Shown: positions 17,608 through 26,084 of the stretch, piece after piece
How positions within the stretch are numbered: the first letter of the stretch is position 1
Layout: the number at the start of each line of letters is the position of its first letter
Assembly: GCF_003850565.1 (NCBI RefSeq)
Contig: NZ_CP027706.1
Coordinates: 806,001-870,000 of the forward strand
DNA: 64,000 nucleotides
From: Pseudomonas sessilinigenes
GTDB lineage: Bacteria > Pseudomonadota > Gammaproteobacteria > Pseudomonadales > Pseudomonadaceae
Direction of reading: 5' to 3'
Program-made: the position numbers and the translations under genes
Notes under the pieces: model-generated
The model's database searches: none
What the model was told of the DNA's origin: nothing
What the model saw: the letters and a program-made list of their open reading frames with translations, nothing else

Positions 17608-18609
17608 ATGAATAGCAAGACTGATGGGCAGTTGCGCGATATTCGCGTCGATCACTACGACCTCGAGGGCGCCAGGAGCTGGATGTCGGGCATTTGCGGC
17701 CCGCATCGCCTGGAGACCGCGACGCCCGAGAGGATCCGTTTCCACCACAGTGCCCATGTGCTCAGGTCGCGGGCCACGACCCTGGGCATCATCGAGTACG
17801 GCACCGACGTGGTGGTGGATATCGAGGACATCGAGCGCTTCAGCAGCTACAGCCTGAGCCTGCCGTTGTGCGGCGAGCAGGAGTTGAGCAAGGACGGACG
17901 CCTGCTGCGCTCCGACAGCGACCATGGCGTGATCATCGCTCCCAACGAAAGCCAGGTGCTGGCCATCTCCGGCGATTGTCGCAAGTTGCAGGTGGTGATT
18001 CCCCGGCCGGCCATGAGCGAGGCCCTGGAAGCCTTGTTGCAGCGCCCGATCCTGGACCCGCTGCGTTTCGAGCCGGGCATGGACGCGCTCAATGGCGCGA
18101 CGGCCTCCTGGTGGCGCATGGCCCGACATTTCATCGGCGAGTTGGCCCAGGGCAACGAGCTCTACGAGCAACTGGCCTTTACCCGGGAAATCGAGAGTTC
18201 GCTGATCAAGGGCCTGATCCTGGCCCAACCCAACAATTACTCCAGCGAGCTGCGCGAGGTGCTTGGGGTCAAGCTGCCGCATTACCTGGTACGGGCCCGC
18301 CAATACTTGCAGGAGCATGCCCGCGAGGCGGTGCACCTGGAGGATCTGGAAGTGGCCGCCGGAGTCTCGCGCTACAAGCTGTTCGAAGCCTTTGGCAAAT
18401 ACTTCGCGCTATCGCCCATGGCCTACCTCAAGCGCCATCGGCTCAATGGCGTGCGCCAGGAGATTCTCGAACATGGTGCAGCGCGCAACATCTCCGAGAT
18501 CGCCCTGGGCTGGGGCTTCACCCACCTGGGGCGGTTTTCCGCCGAGTACCGCAAGCTGTTCGACGAGTCCCCGAGCGCGACCGCCCAGCGCCATCCGAGT
18601 CGGTTTTAG
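17608..18609 (+). CDS. antR: AntR, AraC/XylS-family activator of antABC
   Basis: 333 residues from the ATG at 17608; a GTG at 17605 directly precedes it. An N-terminal AraC ligand-binding region is followed by two C-terminal helix-turn-helix motifs (VHLEDLEVAAGVSRYKLFEAFGKYFALSPMAYLKRHRLNGVRQEIL and ISEIALGWGFTHLGRFSAEYRKLFDESPS). It is divergent from antABC, as in known Pseudomonas ant loci where AntR with anthranilate activates antA. kynR converges on it 14 bases downstream. Confidence 0.88.
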   Translation: MNSKTDGQLRDIRVDHYDLEGARSWMSGICGPHRLETATPERIRFHHSAHVLRSRATTLGIIEYGTDVVVDIEDIERFSSYSLSLPLCGEQELSKDGRLLRSDSDHGVIIAPNESQVLAISGDCRKLQVVIPRPAMSEALEALLQRPILDPLRFEPGMDALNGATASWWRMARHFIGELAQGNELYEQLAFTREIESSLIKGLILAQPNNYSSELREVLGVKLPHYLVRARQYLQEHAREAVHLEDLEVAAGVSRYKLFEAFGKYFALSPMAYLKRHRLNGVRQEILEHGAARNISEIALGWGFTHLGRFSAEYRKLFDESPSATAQRHPSRF

Positions 18610-18623
18610 TTCCGACAGGGCGC

Positions 18624-19106
18624 TTACTTGCGCTGCACCAGGTCCAGCAGGCCGTTCTGCTCCTTGATCTTCTGCAGGACGATCTCCGAGCGAATATCGG
18701 TGACCCCGGCGGCGCGGTTCAGGTGATTGACGATGAAATCCGAGAAGTGCTTGAGGTTGCGCGCCTGGACGCGCAACACATAGTTGCTGGCACCGGTGAT
18801 CACATAGGCCGTCATCACCTCCGGCCACTGCTGGACCTTGGCGATGAAGGTCTCGTGCCAGCCCTCCACGTCATGGCGCAGGGACACATGGACAATGGCC
18901 TCCAGCTCGATCCCCAGGCGTTCGGCATTGAGCTGGGCGCGGTAGCCGCTGATGATGCCGTCGCTTTCGAGCATGCGCAGCCGACGCAGGCAGGCCGAGG
19001 GCGACAGGGCGACTTTCTCCGCCAGCTCCTGGTTGCTGATGCGCCCGTCCTGCTGCAGGTGATGCAGGATGCGCAGGTCGGTGGAGTCGAGCGTCATGGT
19101 TGGCAT
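18624..19106 (-). CDS. kynR: KynR, Lrp/AsnC-family regulator of kynurenine genes
   Basis: 160 residues from 19106; an ATG at 19097 (MTLDSTDLRILHHL) is an equally plausible start since neither has a good ribosome site. The N-terminal AsnC helix-turn-helix (QDGRISNQELAEKVALSPSACLRRLRMLESDGIISGYRA) precedes an effector-binding RAM domain. It is divergent from kynU, exactly as PA2082 (KynR) relative to the P. aeruginosa kyn genes, where it activates in response to kynurenine. Here it may also control kynBA, which carry a similar upstream repeat. Confidence 0.85.
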   Translation of the reverse strand: MPTMTLDSTDLRILHHLQQDGRISNQELAEKVALSPSACLRRLRMLESDGIISGYRAQLNAERLGIELEAIVHVSLRHDVEGWHETFIAKVQQWPEVMTAYVITGASNYVLRVQARNLKHFSDFIVNHLNRAAGVTDIRSEIVLQKIKEQNGLLDLVQRK

Positions 19107-19176
19107 GAATCCATGTTTTTTATTGAAGGATTAGAATTTTATTCGAGATTAGTACGGGATCGCGCTGCTCTTTGCA

Positions 19177-19211
19177 CGAAAATTCTTCTTGGCTTCGTTC
19201 ATTATTTTCCG
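19177..19211. promoter_or_regulatory. Inverted repeat between kynR and kynU
   Basis: CGAAAAT (19177-19183) and ATTTTC-c-G (19204-19211) flank a 20-base spacer. Form and spacing resemble the CGAAATA-N17-TATTTCG core before kynB. Candidate KynR operator in the kynR/kynU divergent region; binding is inferred. Confidence 0.45.
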
Positions 19212-19282
19212 GGTTTATCCATTGCCTGCTCCGTTCGTTCCGTCGTGGAACGGGCAGGGCATCGACCAAGACAGGACTTCCA

Positions 19283-20533
19283 ATGATCGACAAAAACCAC
19301 TGCCTGCGTCTCGATGAACAAGACTCCCTGGCGCCGCTGCGCCGGCAGTTCGCCTTGCCTGAGGGGGTGATCTATCTCGATGGCAACTCCCTGGGCGCGC
19401 GCCCCGTGGCCTCCCTGGAACGGGCTCGGCAAGTCATCGAGCAGGAGTGGGGCGATGGCCTGATCCGTAGTTGGAACAGCGCCGGCTGGCGCGACTTGTC
19501 CCAGCGTTTGGGTGATCGCCTGGCACCGTTGATCGGTGCCGATGCCGGGGAAGTGGTGATCACCGACACCACCTCGATCAACCTGTTCAAGGTCCTCAGC
19601 GCTGCCTTGCTGGTGCAGGCCGAACGCGCCCCCGAGCGCCGGGTGATCGTCTCCGAAAGCAGCAACTTCCCCACCGACCTGTACATCGCCGAAGGCCTGA
19701 CCCAGCTGCTCCAGCAGGGCTATTCGCTGCGCCTGGTGGACAGCCCCGAGCAGGTGCCGGCGGCCATCGACCAGGACACCGCGGTGGTGATGCTCACCCA
19801 CGTCAACTACAAGACCGGCCACATGCACGACATGCAGCAACTGACCGGGTTGATCCACGAGGCCGGCGCCCTGAGCATCTGGGACCTGGCCCACTCGGCT
19901 GGCGCGGTACCGGTGGAACTCAAGCGCTGCGGCGCCGACTACGCCATCGGCTGCACCTACAAGTACCTCAATGGCGGTCCTGGTTCCCAAGCGTTCGCCT
20001 GGGTCGCCCCGGCGCTGTGCGACCTGGTGACCCAGCCGCTGTCCGGTTGGTTCGGCCATGCCCGGCAGTTCGACATGGCCACCCGCTATGAACCCAGCAG
20101 TGGCATTGCCCGCTACCTGTGCGGCACCCAGCCGATCACCTCGCTGGCGATGGTCGAGTGCGGCCTGGAGATCTTCGAGCAGACCGACATGCAGAGCCTG
20201 CGGCGCAAGTCCCTGGCCCTGACCGACCTGTTCATCGAACTGGTCGAGCAACGCTGCGCCGGGCATGACCTGACGCTGGTGACCCCGCGTGAGCACGCCA
20301 AGCGTGGCAGTCATGTGAGCTTCGAGCATCCCGAGGGGTATGCGGTGATCCAGGCCCTGATCGCCCGGGGCGTGATCGGCGATTATCGCGAGCCGCGGAT
20401 CATGCGTTTCGGCTTCACGCCGCTGTACACCACCTTCACTGAAGTGTGGGAGGCGGTGCAGATCCTTGGCGAAATCCTCGACGCCAAGACCTGGGCCCAA
20501 GCGCAGTTCCAGGTGCGCCACAGCGTGACCTGA
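19283..20533 (+). CDS. kynU: Kynureninase
   Basis: 416 residues from the ATG at 19283, with AGGA seven bases upstream. A PLP fold-type I enzyme: [13 protein letters not shown] at the start, [16 protein letters not shown] and the PLP lysine in [19 protein letters not shown], then [14 protein letters not shown]. It cleaves L-kynurenine to anthranilate and L-alanine. The anthranilate feeds the AntABC dioxygenase encoded 2 kb away. An amino acid permease follows on the same strand. Confidence 0.96.
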   Translation: MIDKNHCLRLDEQDSLAPLRRQFALPEGVIYLDGNSLGARPVASLERARQVIEQEWGDGLIRSWNSAGWRDLSQRLGDRLAPLIGADAGEVVITDTTSINLFKVLSAALLVQAERAPERRVIVSESSNFPTDLYIAEGLTQLLQQGYSLRLVDSPEQVPAAIDQDTAVVMLTHVNYKTGHMHDMQQLTGLIHEAGALSIWDLAHSAGAVPVELKRCGADYAIGCTYKYLNGGPGSQAFAWVAPALCDLVTQPLSGWFGHARQFDMATRYEPSSGIARYLCGTQPITSLAMVECGLEIFEQTDMQSLRRKSLALTDLFIELVEQRCAGHDLTLVTPREHAKRGSHVSFEHPEGYAVIQALIARGVIGDYREPRIMRFGFTPLYTTFTEVWEAVQILGEILDAKTWAQAQFQVRHSVT

Positions 20534-20540
20534 AGACAAC

Positions 20541-20577
20541 CTGTAGCCGCTGGCGCAGCCCTATCCTGCGCCAGCCA
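20541..20577. repeat. REP-like hairpin between kynU and the permease gene
   Basis: CTGTAGCCGC leads into a perfect 10-bp stem, GCTGGCGCAG (20549-20558) with CTGCGCCAGC (20566-20575), loop seven bases. The CTGTAGCC opening recurs at 26021 and near 36938, so this is one of a dispersed family of palindromic intergenic elements. No T-run. Confidence 0.55.
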
Positions 20578-20653
20578 CTGCAACACCCCGCGGCACAGGG
20601 ACGAGCCGCCAGATCGATCAACGCGTGCACACAACAATAAAGAGGCACTGAAC

Positions 20654-22057
20654 GTGACCACCACCAACAAGGGTTTCGAAGCGATTTCCAATCGCGAGCA
20701 CGGCCTGAGGCGGCAGCTGACCGCCGGCCAGATGAGCATGATCGCCATTGGCGGCGCCATCGGTACCGGGCTGTTCATGGGCAGCGCCTACGCCATTGGT
20801 TATGCCGGGCCCAGCGTGCTGCTCAGCTACGCCATCGGTGCCTTGATCACCCTGCTGCTGATGGGCTGCCTGGCGGAAATGACCGTGGCCCATTCCACCT
20901 CCGGCTCCTTTGGCGCCTATGCCGAGTTCTATATCAGCCCCCTGGCCGGTTTCCTGGTGCGCTATGCCTATTGGGCGGCCATCGTCCTGGCCGTGGGCGC
21001 CGAGGTCACGGCCATCGCCATGTACATGAAGTACTGGTTCGCCAACGTGCCTGAGTGGGTCTGGATCATCTCGTTCTCCAGCGTGCTGATCCTGCTCAAT
21101 GCCATCAGCGTGAAGACTTTCGGCAATTTCGAATACTGGTTCTCCACCATCAAGATCGCCGCCATCGTCGGCTTCATCATCCTGGCGGTGTATGTGGTGT
21201 TCGGCTCCGGCAACCCCGACTATGGCGTGCACAACTACAACGTCCACGGCGGCTTCTTCCCCAACGGCTTGCAGGGCATGTGGATCGCGGTGATCGTGTC
21301 GATCTTCAGCTACCTGAGCGTGGAGATGATCGCGGTGGCGGCCGGAGAGGCCCAGGACCCGCAACGGGCAGTGAAACAGGCGTTTCGCGCCACCATCGTG
21401 CGCCTGGTGGTGTTCTACCTGCTGACCCTGGCACTGATGCTGGCCATCGTGCCCTGGGTCCAGGCGGGCAAGGCCCAGAGCCCGTTCGTCACGGTGATGC
21501 AGACCATCGGCATTCCCGGGGCCACCGGAGTGATGAACTTCGTGATCCTGATCGCTGCGCTGTCGGCCATGAACAGCCAGCTCTATATCACCACCAGGAT
21601 GATGTTCAGCCTGTCCCGCGCCGGTTATGCGCCCAAGTCCATGGGGGCCCTGAGCAAGACCGGGATTCCGCTCAATGCCCTGCTGCTGTCGAGCAGCGGT
21701 ATCGCCCTGGCGACCCTGATCAACGTGTTCTACCCGGAAAGCTCGTTCGCCCTGATGATGGCGATCTCGATGTTCGGCGCGATCTTCACCTGGTTCATGA
21801 TCTTCCTCACCCACTACTGCTTCCGGCGCTATCACCAGCGCCATGGCGAGCAGCCGCTGTCGTTTCGCATGCGCCTGTTTCCCTACAGCACCCTGCTCGG
21901 GTTGTTCCTGATGGGGGCCGTGATGATCACCACCTTTTTTACCGACGCCTTCAAGATGACCCTGGTGTTCGGGGTGCCCTTCCTGCTGGTGCTGAGCCTG
22001 GCCTACTGGTTGTTCTTCCGCAGGCCCAGGAGCACGGCCGCGTTGTCGCAAGTCTGA
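20654..22057 (+). CDS. Amino acid permease of the kynU region
   Basis: 467 residues, twelve hydrophobic segments, same permease family as AroP: QMSMIAIGGAIGTGLFMGSAYAIGYAGPSVLLSYAIGALIT and GGFFPNGLQGMWIAVIVSIFSYLSVEMIAVAAGEAQDP. The start is a GTG at 20654 with AGAGG 13 to 9 bases before it. In P. aeruginosa a permease gene (PA2079) also lies beside kynU, so tryptophan, kynurenine or alanine transport is likely. The REP-like hairpin in the 120-base gap from kynU may reduce its share of the transcript. Confidence 0.85.
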   Translation: MTTTNKGFEAISNREHGLRRQLTAGQMSMIAIGGAIGTGLFMGSAYAIGYAGPSVLLSYAIGALITLLLMGCLAEMTVAHSTSGSFGAYAEFYISPLAGFLVRYAYWAAIVLAVGAEVTAIAMYMKYWFANVPEWVWIISFSSVLILLNAISVKTFGNFEYWFSTIKIAAIVGFIILAVYVVFGSGNPDYGVHNYNVHGGFFPNGLQGMWIAVIVSIFSYLSVEMIAVAAGEAQDPQRAVKQAFRATIVRLVVFYLLTLALMLAIVPWVQAGKAQSPFVTVMQTIGIPGATGVMNFVILIAALSAMNSQLYITTRMMFSLSRAGYAPKSMGALSKTGIPLNALLLSSSGIALATLINVFYPESSFALMMAISMFGAIFTWFMIFLTHYCFRRYHQRHGEQPLSFRMRLFPYSTLLGLFLMGAVMITTFFTDAFKMTLVFGVPFLLVLSLAYWLFFRRPRSTAALSQV

Positions 22058-22078
22058 TACGCCGCTTCCCGGGCGGCC

Positions 22079-22450
22079 CTAGAGGCTGCCCAAGGGACAC
22101 TCATCGCGGGCCTGTTGCAGGCTGCTCTGGAAGGCGTCGAGGCGGGCATGCAGCTGTTGCAGCTCATCGATCTTGAGTTGCAGCTCGCGTTTCTTCTGCG
22201 CCAGGGCCGCCTGGGCCTGGTCCCAGGGAAAGGCCTGGCCCTGGTGGGCGGCGAATACCTGTTGCAGTTCCTTGAGCTTGAACCCCAACTGTTGCGCGCA
22301 CTTGATGAACACCAGTTGCTCGACGCTCTGCGCGTCATAGAGTCGGTAGCGACCCTGGCGCGGGGCCTCGGGCAACAGGCCGATGGCCTCGTAGTGGCGG
22401 ATGCTCTTGATGGTGGTGCCGGACAATTGCGCGGCTTGACCGATGTACAT
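22079..22450 (-). CDS. MerR-family regulator
   Basis: 123 residues from the ATG at 22450 (AAGGAA nine bases upstream). MYIGQAAQLSGTTIKSIRHYEAIGLLPEAPRQGRYRLYDAQSVEQLVFIKCAQQLGFKLKELQQVF is a MerR winged helix, followed by a coiled coil (about 80-115). No metal-binding cysteine pair is seen apart from a single C near the end, so a metal sensor of the CueR type is unlikely. It lies 60 bases after an NAD(P)H oxidoreductase gene on the same strand and probably regulates it. Confidence 0.82.
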   Translation of the reverse strand: MYIGQAAQLSGTTIKSIRHYEAIGLLPEAPRQGRYRLYDAQSVEQLVFIKCAQQLGFKLKELQQVFAAHQGQAFPWDQAQAALAQKKRELQLKIDELQQLHARLDAFQSSLQQARDECPLGSL

Positions 22451-22510
22451 GGCGGCTTCCTTGTGCTGTACCGGGCAGGGTCGCCGGATGCCGCGCATTA
22501 TCGAACAGTG

Positions 22511-23086
22511 TCAGCGCCTGGCAAGCTGTTCTGCTTGGTGCAGCCAATGGGTCCGGCTGAGGTCGCTGGCGCCCAGCACCGGGCCGAAGGTCAAGGTACG
22601 CCGTGTGCGAATACCACAAAAGGCCAGGGTGGTGCGGCGCATCTGGTGCAGCCCGGGCATGTGGTAGAACCAGCGGTAGTACCAGGGCGGGGTGTCCATG
22701 GTCACCAGCAAGTCGGCAGTGCGTCCCTTGAGCAGTTGTTCCGGGAAGGCCTTGCCGGGGCGGTACTTGAACGCGAAGCCGGGCAACAGCACCCGGTCGA
22801 GAAAACCCTTGAGCAAGGCCGGGATGCCGCCCCACCAGATCGGGAAGACCCAGGTCAGGTGCTCGGCCCAGAGGATATCGGCCTGGGCTCGCTGCAGGTC
22901 GTCTTCCAGTGGCTGGATTCGCCGATACCCCTCGTGCAGCACCGGGTCGAAGCGCAGGTCGCCCAGGTACAGGCTCCGTACTTCATGCCCGGCTTGCTGC
23001 GCCGCATGGATGTAGCGCTCGCTCAGTGCCGCGCAGAGGCTGGCGCGGGAAGCATGGCCGAGAATCACCAGAATGCGTTTGCTCAT
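22511..23086 (-). CDS. NAD(P)H oxidoreductase of the flavodoxin-2 family
   Basis: 191 residues from the ATG at 23086. Flavodoxin-like fold of the NQO1/KefF/MdaB group: RILVILGHASRASLCAALSERYIHAAQQAGHEV, ADILWAEHLTWVFPIWWGGIPALLKGFLDRVLLPGFAFKY and TMDTPPWYYRWFYHMPGLHQMRRTTLAFCGI. It should carry FMN or FAD and reduce quinones or nitro compounds by two electrons. LysR (56 bases upstream) and MerR (60 bases downstream) genes are on the same strand, so three genes may share a transcript. Confidence 0.85.
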   Translation of the reverse strand: MSKRILVILGHASRASLCAALSERYIHAAQQAGHEVRSLYLGDLRFDPVLHEGYRRIQPLEDDLQRAQADILWAEHLTWVFPIWWGGIPALLKGFLDRVLLPGFAFKYRPGKAFPEQLLKGRTADLLVTMDTPPWYYRWFYHMPGLHQMRRTTLAFCGIRTRRTLTFGPVLGASDLSRTHWLHQAEQLARR

Positions 23087-23142
23087 TACCTTGGTCCTTG
23101 GGGAAGAAGTGCCAAGGCTAAGGTCTGCCCCTAAGGGCAGAG

Positions 23143-24024
23143 TCAAGGCTTGTGCAAGGCCTGGCACAGGTCCTGGGCATAGAGCGGCAGGGTGGCGAAG
23201 TCACGGGCGCACAGGAGCAAGCGCCGCCGGGCCCAGGGCTCGCCCAGGGGGCGGGTCTGCAGGGCCAGTTGCCGGTTGCGCTCCAGGGCGGCCAGGGGCA
23301 CCACGGCCAACCCGGCGCCGCGTGCCACCATGCGCAATGCCGCGTCGAAACCCTCGGTCCGAATCCGCAACTGCATGCGCAGGCCCAGGTGCAGGGCCTG
23401 CTCCTCAAGGTACACCGCCAGGGCGCTATGACTGGCCAGGCCGACATAGTCATAGGCCAGGGTGTCATCGAAGCTCGGTGCGGACTGCTGGCTCAGCGGG
23501 TGATCCATGGGCATCGCCAGGATCAGCGGATCATCGCGAAACGGCCGGACCTGCAGGCCCCGGGTGTCCACCGCATCGGAGACGATGCCCAACTCTGCCG
23601 CGCCTTGGCGCAGGGCATGGGTGATGCGTTGGCTGGGCAACTCCAGGCAATCGATATCCACCTGAGGGCGCTCGCGCAGGAAGTCCGCCAGCAGTTCCGG
23701 CAAGTACTCGCTCAGGGCGCTGGTATTGCACAGCAGGCGCACCTGCCCCTTGACGCCCTTGGCGTACTCGGCGAGGTCCTGTTGCAGGTGTTCGGCATAC
23801 AGCAGCAACGTCCGGGCGTGCTGGGCCAGGGCCTTGCCGGCCGGCGTCGGGCTGATGCCGCGCCGACCACGTTCGAGCAGGCCGATGCCCAGGCTGGCTT
23901 CCATGGCGCGGATCCGCGCGCTGGCCGCGGCCAGAGACAGGTGGCTGCGCTCGGCGCCAGCGGTGATATTGCCGGCGTCGAAGACATTCAGGTACAGGCG
24001 CAGGTCCACCAGGTCGAAATGCAT
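23143..24024 (-). CDS. LysR-family regulator divergent from a TauE/SafE exporter
   Basis: 293 residues from the ATG at 24024, with GGAGG nine bases before it. LysR helix-turn-helix (VFDAGNITAGAERSHLSLAAASARIRAMEASLGIGLLERGRRGISPTPAGKAL) and periplasmic-binding-like effector domain. It is divergent from the TauE/SafE gene with 108 bases between starts and likely controls it. LysR regulators paired with TauE/SafE permeases are common in Pseudomonas; the effector is unknown. Confidence 0.88.
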   Translation of the reverse strand: MHFDLVDLRLYLNVFDAGNITAGAERSHLSLAAASARIRAMEASLGIGLLERGRRGISPTPAGKALAQHARTLLLYAEHLQQDLAEYAKGVKGQVRLLCNTSALSEYLPELLADFLRERPQVDIDCLELPSQRITHALRQGAAELGIVSDAVDTRGLQVRPFRDDPLILAMPMDHPLSQQSAPSFDDTLAYDYVGLASHSALAVYLEEQALHLGLRMQLRIRTEGFDAALRMVARGAGLAVVPLAALERNRQLALQTRPLGEPWARRRLLLCARDFATLPLYAQDLCQALHKP

Positions 24025-24132
24025 GCGGGGCCTCCACAGCCAGGGCATCGAGGATCAGCCTCTTGTCTGGCAAGAGGCTGGCTCAGTATATGGCAGATTT
24101 TCAGCGCCGCCGGGCGAGAGCAGGATAGGCCC

Positions 24133-24897
24133 ATGAATACCTCCCTCGCGTTTTATCAGGATCTGGGCCTTGGCCTGTCTTTATGGGTGCTCGGCATCTT
24201 CGTCATGGCCGGCATGGTCAAGGGTGTGATCGGCCTGGGCTTGCCCACGGTGGCCATGGGGCTCCTGGGGTTGGCTATGGCTCCGGCGCAGGCAGCAGCC
24301 TTGCTGATCATTCCGGCGACCCTGACCAACCTCTGGCAACTGGCGTTCGGTGGGCACCTGTCGGCCTTGCTCAGGCGTTTGTGGCCGCTGTTGCTGGCGA
24401 TCGGCATCGGCACCTTGGGCGGCTCCCTGTGGTTGGGCATCGATGGCGGGCCGTGGGTGGTGCGAGGGTTGGGGGCGGCCTTGCTGCTCTATGCCCTGGC
24501 GGGCCTGTGCTTGCCGCAACTGCACATCGCCCCGGCCCATGAGCGTTGGCTGGCGCCCTTGTGTGGATTGGCCACTGGCCTGGTTACTGCGATCACCGGG
24601 GTGTTCGTGATTCCGGCGGTGCCTTACCTGCAGGCGCTGGGCCTGGCGCGGGATTCCTTGGTCCAGGCCCTGGGCCTGTCGTTCACCGTCTCGACCCTGG
24701 CCCTGGCCGCCGGCCTCGCCTGGGGCGGCCACCTGGGTGGTGCGCAGCTGGGGGCCTCGTTGCTGGCGCTGGTCCCGGCGCTGCTGGGCATGTGGCTGGG
24801 CCAGTGGCTGCGCCAGCGCATCAGCGCGCCGTTGTTCAAACGGGTGTTCTTCATCGGCCTGGGCCTGCTGGGGGGCCACTTGCTGGTCAGCGGATAG
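24133..24897 (+). CDS. TauE/SafE family membrane exporter
   Basis: 254 residues, about eight membrane helices in two repeats: MAGMVKGVIGLGLPTVAMGLLGLAMAPAQAAALLIIPATLTNLWQL and later LATGLVTAITGVFVIPAVPYLQALGLARDSLVQALGLSFTVSTLALA. The paired G(V/I)xG motifs are the TauE/SafE signature. The family moves sulfite, sulfoacetate or other organic anions across the inner membrane. The last 11 bases overlap the convergent ABM gene. Confidence 0.87.
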   Translation: MNTSLAFYQDLGLGLSLWVLGIFVMAGMVKGVIGLGLPTVAMGLLGLAMAPAQAAALLIIPATLTNLWQLAFGGHLSALLRRLWPLLLAIGIGTLGGSLWLGIDGGPWVVRGLGAALLLYALAGLCLPQLHIAPAHERWLAPLCGLATGLVTAITGVFVIPAVPYLQALGLARDSLVQALGLSFTVSTLALAAGLAWGGHLGGAQLGASLLALVPALLGMWLGQWLRQRISAPLFKRVFFIGLGLLGGHLLVSG

Positions 24898-25198
24898 CAG
24901 AAGCCGGGCTGAGCATGTCGATGGCGCGGATCTCGAAGTCGCGCTCCAGGTACTCCATGCGCGCATCGCGGAACTGCTTCATGTGCGGCAGGTTGGAGTG
25001 CACGTCCAGCGCCTCCTGGGATTCCCAGACTTCGTAGAAGATGAACAGGCTGGGGTCCTGCTGGTCGCGCAGCATGTGGTACTCGATGCAGCCGGGTTCG
25101 GCGCGACTGGCGGCGACATAACCGAGGAACAGCGCTTCGAATTCGGCAGCCCGTTCGGGGCGCGTCTTGGCGTGGAGGATGAAGGCCTGGCGGGTCAT
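24887..25198 (-). CDS. Antibiotic biosynthesis monooxygenase (ABM)-domain protein
   Basis: 103 residues from the ATG at 25198. FILHAKTRPERAAEFEALFLGYVAASRAEPGCIEYHMLRDQQDPSLFIFYEVWESQEALDVHSNLPHMKQF is the ABM ferredoxin-like fold, as in YgiN quinol monooxygenase. Such small dimers act on quinols without a cofactor or have unknown roles. mdaB (a quinone reductase family gene) starts 206 bases away in the opposite direction. E. coli places the related mdaB and ygiN together, so a shared quinone-stress role is plausible. Confidence 0.83.
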   Translation of the reverse strand: MTRQAFILHAKTRPERAAEFEALFLGYVAASRAEPGCIEYHMLRDQQDPSLFIFYEVWESQEALDVHSNLPHMKQFRDARMEYLERDFEIRAIDMLSPASAIR

Positions 25199-25404
25199 GG
25201 AATGTGCTCGTGACAAAGGAAGTTGCCAAGGATTCTAAGACAACAATAAAGGCTTGATTCGTGCCTTTACAGCAAATGTATTTTGAGCGCCAGGGGCTTA
25301 TTCCCGCGCGAGCCCTTCACTAACCTGCCGCCCTCGTTTTCCACCCCAACGGCCTGGCGTCGCACGACGCCTGCAACGGGCCGTTCCCGCGACAGGGCCC
25401 GCTC

Positions 25405-26004
25405 ATGAAAAAAGTACTGCTACTCAATGGCGCCAAGCAATTCGCCCACTCCGACGGCCGCTACAACACCACCTTGCACGAGACTGCACTGGCGGTGCTG
25501 GATCGCGGCGGCCTGGACGTCAAGGTCACCCACATCGACCAGGGCTACGACGCCCAGGAAGAAGTGGCGAAGTACCTCTGGGCCGACGTGATCGTCTACC
25601 AGATGCCAGCCTGGTGGATGGGCGAGCCCTGGATCGTCAAGAAGTACATTGACGAGGTCTTCACCCAGGGCCATGGCAGCCTGTATGCCAACGATGGCCG
25701 GACCCGTTCCGACGCTTCGCAGAAGTACGGCAGTGGCGGCCTGGTCCAGGGCAAGCAGTACATGCTCTCGCTGACCTGGAATGCACCGCAGCAGGCCTTC
25801 GACGACCCGAGCGATTTCTTCGAAGGCAAAGGGGTGGACGCGGTCTATTTCCCGTTCCACAAGGCCAACCAGTTCCTGGGCATGAGCCCCCTGCCGACCT
25901 TCCTCTGTGTCGATGTGATGAAGTGCCCGGCTGTTGAAAACGATGTCCGGCGCTACGAGCAGCATCTGCGCCAGGTGTTCGGTCTCGAGGCTCAAAGCCG
26001 CTAA
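25405..26004 (+). CDS. mdaB: MdaB, NADPH:quinone oxidoreductase
   Basis: 199 residues. KKVLLLNGAKQFAHSDGRYNTTLHETALAVL, YQMPAWWMGEPWIVKKYIDEVFTQGHGSLYANDGRTRSD and KQYMLSLTWNAPQQAFDDPSDFFEGKGVDAVYFPFHKANQFLGM closely follow E. coli MdaB. It is an FAD flavodoxin-fold enzyme in the cytoplasm that reduces quinones by two electrons and protects against redox-cycling compounds. The next gene, 80 bases on, is a LysR regulator on the same strand. Confidence 0.92.
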   Translation: MKKVLLLNGAKQFAHSDGRYNTTLHETALAVLDRGGLDVKVTHIDQGYDAQEEVAKYLWADVIVYQMPAWWMGEPWIVKKYIDEVFTQGHGSLYANDGRTRSDASQKYGSGGLVQGKQYMLSLTWNAPQQAFDDPSDFFEGKGVDAVYFPFHKANQFLGMSPLPTFLCVDVMKCPAVENDVRRYEQHLRQVFGLEAQSR

Positions 26005-26020
26005 TATCGATAGGCCGTTC

Positions 26021-26060
26021 CTGTAGCCGCCGTGCGTCGCAGCCTGCGCAGGGGCTACAG
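26021..26060. repeat. REP-like palindrome between mdaB and a LysR gene
   Basis: Outer arms CTGTAGCC (26021-26028) and GGCTACAG (26053-26060) enclose a smaller TGCG/CGCA stem. Its ends match the element near 36938. It lies just after mdaB and has no T-run. Confidence 0.5.
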
Positions 26061-26084
26061 CTACCAATCGATAGAGGGTTCTAC

